A stretch of DNA of 57,608 nt, taken from Rhodobacteraceae bacterium PARR1. Lineage in GTDB: Bacteria; Pseudomonadota; Alphaproteobacteria; Rhodobacterales; Rhodobacteraceae. The DNA is taken from positions 1 through 57,608 of the forward strand of contig NKIT01000010.1 of assembly GCA_002256185.1 (NCBI GenBank), written 5' to 3'. The notes under the pieces were generated by a model. It saw only the letters and a program-made list of their open reading frames with translations, did not search any database and was not told the DNA's origin. Below, piece by piece: positions 19,922 to 26,195 of the stretch; within the stretch, counting starts at the first letter, position 1; every line of letters begins with the position of its first letter. Both the position numbers and the translations under genes were made by a program.

Positions 19922-20906
19922 GATCGGCCCCTTCTTGCGCGTCGGTCACGATCCGGTCACCGGCCACAAGGCCCGACAGGATTTCAACCGTTTCACCCGC
20001 ATCGGTCGCAGTCCGGCTTCCCGGCACGACGACGCGCAGGGCTTGGCCCGCTGCGGTTTCGACCCGCACGAAATCCAATCCCGATTGGGACATCAGGGCC
20101 GAGGCTGGCACCATCAACGCCTGTCGTTCGCCCATCGGCAATCGGACAAGGACGCGCGCATCGACAAAACGGTCGGCCGCACCCTGCATTTCGACATCGG
20201 CGATGACACGCCCGTTTTCGACCAGCGGATAGACCTTGGCCAAGCGCCCCTGCGTTTCACCGACGACGCCTTCGATGCGGATCTGGGCGCCCTCTTTCAG
20301 CGTCAGAGCGTGCCGTTCTGGCACGGCCAGCCGCAGGAACGTGCCGCCTGCGCTGATCAAAGCCACGGGTTCACCCGGCATCAGCACCGCCCCGCGCGAT
20401 ACAGGAACGTCGAGGACTCTGCCCGCTGCCGGGGCAAGGATGGTTCCCTCTTTCTGGCTTTGACGAATGACTTCGGCCTCTGCGCCCAAGGCGGCGATCT
20501 GGCCGCGCAACACCTGAACCTGCGTGCGCAGGGCATCCAGCCGCTGCACGGTGCTGACGCCTTGCTTCAGCAACTGGTCGCCCCGCGTCAGTTCCGTTTC
20601 AGCATTGGCAAGCTGGGCAGACAATGCGGCGGTCTGGGCGTCAATCGCGGTGATCTGAAAGGACAGCTTGTCATCCACCACCCGCGCGATGGGCTGGCCT
20701 TCGGTGACGGCATCGCCTTCGGATACCGACAGTTCGACCACCGTTCCGCCAATCCGCGCCCGCGCAGGCACACGATCCCGCGCCTCGATCCGGCCATAGA
20801 CGGCCTTCCAATCGGTGATCTGCGTGGGGGTAAGGGTGACGGTTTCGGCCAGCGCGGGCGTCATGAGCACCGTCAAGCCAAGGAACAGATACGCTGCGGG
20901 GTGCAT
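19914..20906 (-). CDS. RND periplasmic adaptor (membrane fusion protein)
   Basis: A 330-residue adaptor. The ATG at 20906 is chosen: it has GGAG 6 nt upstream and begins a signal peptide (MHPAAYLFLGLTVLMTPALA); the TTG at 20918 lies within the ribosome-binding site. The lipoyl half-motifs are ARIGGTVVELSVSEGDAV and TILAPAAGRVLDVPVSRGAV, flanking an alpha-hairpin (~85-150, LSAQLANAETELTRGDQLL), followed by a beta-barrel domain. It links the pump to an outer-membrane channel; no TolC gene is in this operon, so a shared one is expected. Confidence 0.9.
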   Translation of the reverse strand: MHPAAYLFLGLTVLMTPALAETVTLTPTQITDWKAVYGRIEARDRVPARARIGGTVVELSVSEGDAVTEGQPIARVVDDKLSFQITAIDAQTAALSAQLANAETELTRGDQLLKQGVSTVQRLDALRTQVQVLRGQIAALGAEAEVIRQSQKEGTILAPAAGRVLDVPVSRGAVLMPGEPVALISAGGTFLRLAVPERHALTLKEGAQIRIEGVVGETQGRLAKVYPLVENGRVIADVEMQGAADRFVDARVLVRLPMGERQALMVPASALMSQSGLDFVRVETAAGQALRVVVPGSRTATDAGETVEILSGLVAGDRIVTDAQEGADHD

Positions 20907-20929
20907 GGGGGTCTCCAATCGTTTACATT

Positions 20930-20958
20930 CATATATTAGTATATGTAATGATGATCAA
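20930..20958 (-). promoter_or_regulatory. promoter and probable ArsR/SqrR-type operator of the RND operon
   Basis: On the minus strand TTGATC (20953-20958) and TATATG (20930-20935) are 17 nt apart, a good promoter ~24 nt before the adaptor start. CATATA-TTAG-TATATG (20930-20945), a 6-bp inverted repeat, covers the -10 and part of the spacer. The plus strand also shows ATTC-N8-GTAT (20927-20942), close to the ATTC-N8-GAAT pattern I recall for SqrR sites. Repression by the operon's own ArsR protein is inferred. Confidence 0.6.
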
Positions 20959-21219
20959 GGGGGCCATGTCGGCTTCGATGCCGATCCGTCTTTGAAGGTG
21001 CCTGACTCATCCCCATGGGCCGAACCCGAAACGGGCCGGTTCGCTGCGGCACCCAAGCCGCGCGCGTTCTGTCACGACCGGGCAGGGCCAAAGGCGGCTT
21101 TGCCCTGCTGTTCGGTCAAGGAAAGTGACGCGCCCGCGATGAAATCCCAACCGGAGACCGAATCCCCGTCCGACGCGCGCGCTGCACGTGATGACCACAG
21201 CGAAGGAAAATGGCTGACT

Positions 21220-21295
21220 TGGCGACCCCGGCAGGACTTGAACCTGCAACCTTCCCCTTAGGAGGGGGACGCTCTATCCGTTGAGCTACGGGGCC
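21220..21295 (-). tRNA. tRNA-Arg (anticodon CCU)
   Basis: A 76-nt cloverleaf reads on the minus strand from 21295 to 21220. The acceptor GGCCCCG pairs with CGGGGTC (one G-U), the D-stem is GCTC/GAGC, the anticodon stem TCCCC/GGGGA holds loop CTCCTAA with anticodon CCT (reads AGG), the T-arm is GCAGG-TTCAAGT-CCTGC, the discriminator is G and CCA is encoded. Confidence 0.96.
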
Positions 21296-21353
21296 ACGCA
21301 CCCTTTCATGGCGCGAAACCCATGACGTTTCAACGTCTGCCGATTGTCATGAT

Positions 21354-21398
21354 GGAAAAAAGAAAAGGGGGAGTGAATTTTTGGCCCACCACTCCCCC
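21354..21398 (-). terminator. intrinsic terminator on the minus strand
   Basis: GGGGGAGTG (minus strand, from 21398) pairs with CACTCCCCC (ending 21367) in a 9-bp stem, and TTTTCTTTTTT follows on the minus strand. No minus-strand gene lies directly upstream of it, which is why a small transcript is suspected. It may also insulate the tRNA gene. Confidence 0.7.
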
Positions 21399-21465
21399 TC
21401 GGGTCCGTCGCGTCTGGGTTGAGAGCTTGCAGGACGCGCAGGATATCGCCAGCACAATGGCTGTT
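21355..21465 (-). ncRNA. candidate small RNA between lacI-type gene and tRNA-Arg
   Basis: A minus-strand promoter-like pair, TTGTCC (21495-21500) and TATGTT (21472-21477) with a 17-nt spacer, points toward the terminator at 21354-21398, giving a ~110-nt transcript with no coding frame of note. The -10 overlaps a LacI-type palindrome. This is a prediction from signals only; antisense leader transcription or a chance promoter are alternatives. Confidence 0.3.
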
Positions 21466-21475
21466 AGCGGTAACA
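21462..21475 (+). promoter_or_regulatory. LacI-type operator 1
   Basis: TGTTAGCGGTAACA is a near-perfect 14-bp palindrome (one mismatched pair) 75 nt before the LacI-family start. It resembles gluconate-repressor-type sites (TGTTACC-GGTAACA). Autoregulation is inferred. Confidence 0.55.
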
Positions 21476-21507
21476 TAGGTGATTCCTGCCCCTTGGACAA
21501 GAGCCTC

Positions 21508-21521
21508 TATTGGCGCTAACA
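21508..21521 (+). promoter_or_regulatory. LacI-type operator 2
   Basis: TATTGGCGCTAACA reads TGTTAGCGCCAATA on the minus strand, matching operator 1 at TGTTAGCG and with an imperfect second half. Its centre is 46 bp from that of operator 1, so the same regulator could bind both. Confidence 0.45.
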
Positions 21522-21549
21522 GTGGCTGTGACGAAATTCACGCAGGATC

Positions 21550-22593
21550 ATGTCCTTGACCAAACCCCCCGTGATTGACCACCGCCGCACCCTCACCCTG
21601 CGCGATGTGTCCGAAGCGTCGGGTGTCAGCGAAATGACGGTCAGCCGCGTGTTGCGCAACCGTGGCGACGTGTCCGAGTCGACGCGCGAACGTGTGTTAG
21701 AAGCCGCCCGCGCGCTGGGATATGTCCCGAACAAGATCGCAGGTGCCTTGGCATCGCAGCGGGTCAATCTGGTGGGCGTGGTAATCCCGTCCCTGTCCAA
21801 CATGGTGTTCCCCGAGGTGATGACGGGTATTTCCGAAACGCTGGAAGACACCGGCCTGCAACCCGTGGTCGGTGTGACGCATTATTCGCCCGAACGCGAA
21901 GAGTCGGTGATCTATGAAATGCTGTCGTGGCGGCCTTCGGGCATGATCGTCGCCGGGCTGGAACATACCGAAGCCGCCCGCGCGATGCTGGCGCAGGCCG
22001 GGATTCCGATCGTCGAGGTGATGGATATAGACGGCGTGGCGGTGGACAGCGCGGTGGGGATTTCCCACTACCGCGCCGGGCGTCAGATGGCCGAAGCGAT
22101 CCTTGACGCGGGGTATCGGCGCATCGCCTTTCTGGGCACGATGATGCCGCATGACCACCGCGCCCGCAAACGCCTGCAGGGTTTCGAAGAAGTGCTGTCG
22201 CGCCATGGCCTGTCTTTGGCGGATCAAGAGTTTTATTCCGGCGGCTCCGCCCTGTTGAAGGGGCGCGAGATGACCGCAGCGGTGCTGGACCGCAGCCCGG
22301 ATGTCGATTTCCTGTATTACTCCAACGACATGATTGGCGCTGGCGGCTTGCTGCACTGTCTGGACCGGGGCATCGACGTGCCGGGCAAAGTTGGCTTGGC
22401 GGGGTTTAACGGCGTCGAACTCTTGGACGGTCTGCCACGCAAACTGGCCACGATGGATGCGTGCCGTCTGGAAATCGGCCGCCGCGCGGCGCAAATCATC
22501 GCCGCCAAGCACCCCGATGGCATCATCGGCGGTGAGGTGATCGAGCTTTTCCCCACCCTGCAACCGGGCGACACCATTCGCCCGGCCCTATGA
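21550..22593 (+). CDS. LacI-family transcription regulator (gluconate-repressor-like)
   Basis: A 347-residue repressor. The N-terminal HTH is LTLRDVSEASGVSEMTVSRV (about 16-35) followed by the hinge helix region GYVPNKIAGALASQRVN; residues ~75-345 form the periplasmic-binding-protein-like sensor (VVIPSLSNMVFPEVMTGI, YYSNDMIGAGGLLHC, GLAGFNGVELLDGL). These segments resemble GntR/IdnR-type gluconate regulators more than other LacI groups. No sugar gene is adjacent, so its targets beyond its own control region are unknown; the TRAP genes at 23.7-25.9 kb are a possibility only. It converges on the DUF4105 gene with a 6-nt overlap. Confidence 0.88.
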   Translation: MSLTKPPVIDHRRTLTLRDVSEASGVSEMTVSRVLRNRGDVSESTRERVLEAARALGYVPNKIAGALASQRVNLVGVVIPSLSNMVFPEVMTGISETLEDTGLQPVVGVTHYSPEREESVIYEMLSWRPSGMIVAGLEHTEAARAMLAQAGIPIVEVMDIDGVAVDSAVGISHYRAGRQMAEAILDAGYRRIAFLGTMMPHDHRARKRLQGFEEVLSRHGLSLADQEFYSGGSALLKGREMTAAVLDRSPDVDFLYYSNDMIGAGGLLHCLDRGIDVPGKVGLAGFNGVELLDGLPRKLATMDACRLEIGRRAAQIIAAKHPDGIIGGEVIELFPTLQPGDTIRPAL

Positions 22594-23592
22594 TCCACCC
22601 CGGGTCCAGTCGGAAAAATCCGCCCCCTGCGGCATGGATTGCGCCCGCGCCGTGATCGCAGCGGCGGCGCGGCGGTCCGCCATCGACATGTCGCCCGGCA
22701 GGGCCCCCAGAGCGTCCAGCATTTCTGGCAAGCGCCCCGACAGCAGCAAACGGTAGTCAAAAGGCACGTCATCCTTGACGACCTTGGCCAGCCGCCACAC
22801 CGTGGACGAACAGTTGGCGGTGACGGTGTTGTAGAACTGCGGTTCCGCGTTCAACTGATTGCCAAAATCGACATAAGACAGGAACAACGCCCGCCGCTGC
22901 GCCGCATCCAGCGCCACGGGGAACAGGCTGACCTCTTCGCCGCGCAGGGTGGTCCGCAGCCGGACGATGTCTGACTCTTCCGCGGCGATCAGGGCGATTT
23001 CAAACTGACGGAAGAACCCGCCAAGGGTGGAGTATGCCTCATCCGCCTCACGCCGGATTTCCACCGAAAACGCCACGCGCTTGCCATCGGAAAAACCAAA
23101 GCTGACAATCAGATGTGCGATTTCCGGACTGTCCCAGACCGAGGTGAACATATCCACCGTCGCCAGTTGTGACAGGTCATACCTGCGGCTTTCCCACTTG
23201 GGCACCGCGTCGGTTTCGCTGGTCCAGTCAAAGGCGCGGATGTTGTCCAAGGTCACGATGTCGCCCGCCACGCTCCCGCTTGCCAGATGCGCCACTTCGG
23301 GTGCCCAAGCGCGGTCTTGACGCGGTTGCAGCGTGCCATACCACAGACCGACAGCAGCCATGCCGACAAACAGCGCAGCCCAACCCGCAGGCCGCGACCG
23401 CCAGCGCCGCAGCGCCAATGACAGGCTAATCCCGCCCGTCACGGCAGCCAAGGTCAGCCACAACTCCGCCCCTGCGACATGCACCGACAGGGCAACACCT
23501 GCCAAAGCGGCAAAGACCGCCGCCACCAACACAAACCCCAGCCAGCCAAGGATTGCGCCAATCCGGCTGCGACGATGGGTATTTTGCCGCAT
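22588..23592 (-). CDS. DUF4105-domain membrane-anchored protein
   Basis: A 334-residue protein with two or three N-terminal membrane helices (GAILGWLGFVLVAAVFAALA, LWLTLAAVTGGISLSLAL, WAALFVGMAAVGLWYG) and then a ~220-residue periplasmic domain. The domain matches DUF4105 (Lnb N-terminal periplasmic): NIRAFDWTSETD, WESRRYDLSQLATVDMFTSVW and FYNTVTANCSSTVWRLAK with the conserved Asn-Cys. By analogy with Lnb, which acts on lipoprotein N-termini, a cysteine-based transfer or hydrolysis is possible, but the catalytic set is not proven here. It overlaps the LacI gene end by 6 nt. Confidence 0.8.
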   Translation of the reverse strand: MRQNTHRRSRIGAILGWLGFVLVAAVFAALAGVALSVHVAGAELWLTLAAVTGGISLSLALRRWRSRPAGWAALFVGMAAVGLWYGTLQPRQDRAWAPEVAHLASGSVAGDIVTLDNIRAFDWTSETDAVPKWESRRYDLSQLATVDMFTSVWDSPEIAHLIVSFGFSDGKRVAFSVEIRREADEAYSTLGGFFRQFEIALIAAEESDIVRLRTTLRGEEVSLFPVALDAAQRRALFLSYVDFGNQLNAEPQFYNTVTANCSSTVWRLAKVVKDDVPFDYRLLLSGRLPEMLDALGALPGDMSMADRRAAAAITARAQSMPQGADFSDWTRGGS

Positions 23593-23659
23593 CCGGTTTA
23601 CCTGCCTTTGTGCGTGTCACAGGGAACGCCGCCCAAAGGGGCAACGATCCCGAGGGATT

Positions 23660-25357
23660 CTACGGAGATGCTGGCACCTGCAGCGATGCGGGCGGTTGGC
23701 CTAATTCCCCGCCCAACCCGCCGGGCTGTGCCGGGGGTTGCAATCCGCCCCCCCATCCCCCCGGTTGCCCCAATCCCCCCAAGCCACCAAGCGGTTGCAG
23801 CGCGGGCATCTCCCTCTTCACGGTCGATGGGTCAATCGGCGCAGGCTTGTAGTGCATCACCATCTGCGGAAAGGCGATCACCAGACCCACCATAACCACC
23901 TGGATCACCACGAAGGGCACCGCGCCCCAGTAAATCTGCCCCGTGCTGACACCGTCAGTCTTTTTACCCGTCACCTTGTCGACATAGGGCGACTTCGGCG
24001 CGACCGACCGCAGGTAGAACAGCGCAAAGCCAAAGGGCGGGTGCATGAAACTGGTCTGCATGTTCACCCCAAGGATGATCCCCAGCCAGATCAGGTCGAT
24101 CCCCAACGCCTCGGCCGCCGGAACCAGCAGCGGCACGATGATGAAGGCCAGTTCAAAGAAATCGAGGAAGAACGCCAGCAGGAACACAAGGATCGAGATA
24201 AATATCAGGAACCCCGTCTCACCCCCCGGCAGGCTGGTCAGCAGGTGTTCCACCCAGACATGGCCGTTCACGCCGTAAAACGTCAGCGAAAACACCCGCG
24301 CGCCCAACAGGATGAACATGACAAAGGCCGACAGCCGCGTTGTCGATGCAAGTGCCTGCGTGATGACGCCCATGGTCAGCCGCCCCTTCATCGCGGCAAG
24401 GCTCCGCGCGCCGCCAGCCCCCATCACCAGAAAGATCAGCGCCAGCGGCGGGATCAGCACGATGATCACCTGCTGCGCCAACCGTGACATGATGTTGGTT
24501 TTCAAACCCTTGTCCAGCACGGCGGCGATGTAGATCACGATGACCCCCACCGTCGCGCCCAGAATATCCGCATTCGCCCCCTGCGAGGCGTAAAGCAGCC
24601 GATGCGCGATCAGCGTGGTGACCACACAGACCAGCAAAGCCACCGCCAATGAGGTGACACCATGCCCCAAAGTCCGCGCCTCAAGCGGCAGGGCGGGCAT
24701 CGACTCGGGCCGCAGGATCGACATCGTAAAGATGTAGGCGCAGTACATCCCCGTCAGCACCAGACCGGGAATCATCGCGGCGGTGTACATGTCGCCCACC
24801 GACCGGCCCAACTGGTCCGCCAGCACGATCAGCACCAAGGACGGCGGGATGATCTGCGCCAAAGTGCCGCTGGCCGCAATCACCCCAGAGGCGATCCGTC
24901 GATCATAGCCATAGCGCAACATGATCGGCAGGCTGATCAGCCCCATCGCAATCACGCTCGCCGCCACCACGCCGGTCGTCGCAGCCAGCAGCGCCCCGAC
25001 AAAGATCACCGCATAGGCCAGACCGCCCCGAATGGGGCCGAACAACTGGCCGATGGTGTCCAGCAAATCCTCGGCCATGCCGGACCGTTCAAGGACGATC
25101 CCCATGAAAGTGAAGAAGGGAATGGCGAGTAACGTCTCATTCGACAGCACCCCCCAGAAGCGGTTGGGGAGTGTGTTCAGCAGCGGCCAGTCCAGCGTGA
25201 TGTTGCCACCCGACAGGGGCGCGAGTTCGACGCCGATGAAAAAGAACAACAGTCCATTTGCCGCCAGCGCAAAGGCCACCGGATAGCCCAGCAGCAGAAA
25301 GATCACGAGGCTGGCGAACATGATCGGTGCCATGTTGATGGCGATGAATTCCATCAT
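23660..25357 (-). CDS. dctM: TRAP transporter large permease (DctM family) with Gly/Pro-rich tail
   Basis: A 565-residue inner-membrane permease for sodium-driven uptake of organic acids. Many helices are visible; family features include FFTFMGIVLERSGMAEDLLD, ATTGVVAASVIAMGLISLP, ASGTLAQIIPPSLVLIVLAD and FDFFELAFIIVPLLVPAAEALGID, as in the long DctM group with two extra helices. The last ~42 residues are odd: a Gly/Leu/Pro/Gln-rich tail (GGLGGLGQPGGWGGGLQPP and on) not part of the family fold. The start overlaps the dctQ stop by 4 nt. No DctP binding protein is adjacent, so it must come from another locus or be lacking. Confidence 0.88.
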   Translation of the reverse strand: MMEFIAINMAPIMFASLVIFLLLGYPVAFALAANGLLFFFIGVELAPLSGGNITLDWPLLNTLPNRFWGVLSNETLLAIPFFTFMGIVLERSGMAEDLLDTIGQLFGPIRGGLAYAVIFVGALLAATTGVVAASVIAMGLISLPIMLRYGYDRRIASGVIAASGTLAQIIPPSLVLIVLADQLGRSVGDMYTAAMIPGLVLTGMYCAYIFTMSILRPESMPALPLEARTLGHGVTSLAVALLVCVVTTLIAHRLLYASQGANADILGATVGVIVIYIAAVLDKGLKTNIMSRLAQQVIIVLIPPLALIFLVMGAGGARSLAAMKGRLTMGVITQALASTTRLSAFVMFILLGARVFSLTFYGVNGHVWVEHLLTSLPGGETGFLIFISILVFLLAFFLDFFELAFIIVPLLVPAAEALGIDLIWLGIILGVNMQTSFMHPPFGFALFYLRSVAPKSPYVDKVTGKKTDGVSTGQIYWGAVPFVVIQVVMVGLVIAFPQMVMHYKPAPIDPSTVKREMPALQPLGGLGGLGQPGGWGGGLQPPAQPGGLGGELGQPPASLQVPASP

Positions 25358-25938
25358 TTGCCGATCTCCTTGACCAGCGCCTCACCTTCCTTTTCGGCCG
25401 CCTCATGCGCCGAAAGGAACGGGTTTGGATCAGGGATCACCCCGCGCATCACCGCGATTTTCTTGATGATTTCCGACACACCTTGCAGCGCTAGCAGGAT
25501 GAACCCCACCAAGAGCAGCGCCTTGGCTGGCCAGATCACCAAACCGCCGGAATTGGTGGACACCTCACCATTGGCAAAGGATTGCGCCACATATGGCACC
25601 AGATACCACAGCATCAGCAACGTAAAGGGCATCAGGAACACCAGATGGCCGAACAGGTCGATCCAGTGCTGCACCCGGCGCGAGAACAGGCCGTAGACGA
25701 TGTCGATGCGGATGTGTTCGTTCTGTTTCAGCGTATAGGCCGCCGCCAACAGAAAGGCCGCGCCGAACAGATACCACTGCAATTCCAGCCATGCGTTGGA
25801 CGACACCGAAAACACCTTTCGGACCACCGCATTAGCGGCGCTGACCAGAACGGCGATCAGGATCAGCCACGCTACGCCACGTCCGATGATTTCGTTTGCC
25901 CGGTCGATCAGACCCGACAGCGACAACATTCCCCGCAT
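25354..25938 (-). CDS. dctQ: TRAP transporter small permease (DctQ family)
   Basis: A 194-residue four-helix membrane protein that partners DctM. The start at 25938 (MRGMLSLSGLIDRANEIIGR) is preceded by a run of seven G as ribosome-binding site; the longer frame to 26052 crosses a 16-nt repeat array and is not conserved-looking. Family features are FSVSSNAWLELQWYLFGAAF, AAYTLKQNEHIRIDIVYGLF and VIWPAKALLLVGFILLALQG. It is the first gene of a dctQ-dctM operon on the minus strand. Confidence 0.88.
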   Translation of the reverse strand: MRGMLSLSGLIDRANEIIGRGVAWLILIAVLVSAANAVVRKVFSVSSNAWLELQWYLFGAAFLLAAAYTLKQNEHIRIDIVYGLFSRRVQHWIDLFGHLVFLMPFTLLMLWYLVPYVAQSFANGEVSTNSGGLVIWPAKALLLVGFILLALQGVSEIIKKIAVMRGVIPDPNPFLSAHEAAEKEGEALVKEIGK

Positions 25939-25972
25939 GTCCCCCCCATTTGACGGTTGTCCCGCCCCAGTC

Positions 25973-26020
25973 TTTTCGGATGCCAGCCTTTTCGGATACC
26001 AAAGTTTTCGGATGTGAAAG
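25973..26020 (-). repeat. three 16-nt direct repeats in the dctQ leader
   Basis: The core TTTTCGGAT (ATCCGAAAA on the minus strand) begins at 25973, 25989 and 26005, giving exact 16-nt spacing; the remaining 7 nt of each unit are similar but vary. The array ends 35 nt before the dctQ start. Confidence 0.75.
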
Positions 26021-26156
26021 GCTACGGCCCCCAAGCCTTTTGCGTCAATCAAAAGGCGGGGTGACGCAACGTAAAGTTGCGAGGCGGCTGATGCGGCGGG
26101 GCGCGACGGATCGTCCTGCTCTCTGTTTCGGGATCACGAAGGGTTGCCTCGACAGA

Positions 26157-26174
26157 TCAAGGGGTTATCCTTGA
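26157..26174 (+). promoter_or_regulatory. inverted repeat before the metal ATPase gene
   Basis: TCAAGG-GGTTAT-CCTTGA, a perfect 6-bp inverted repeat with a 6-nt spacer, lies 22 nt before the ATPase start. It could be an operator or a leader hairpin; no known metal-regulator box was matched. Confidence 0.4.
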
Positions 26175-26195
26175 CTCATCCATAGAGGTCACCCG

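Noticed and set aside
21007-21301. Short minus-strand frames reading GPVAQRIERPPPKGKVAGSS and similar
   Set aside because: These are translations of the tRNA-Arg gene, a well-known annotation artefact.
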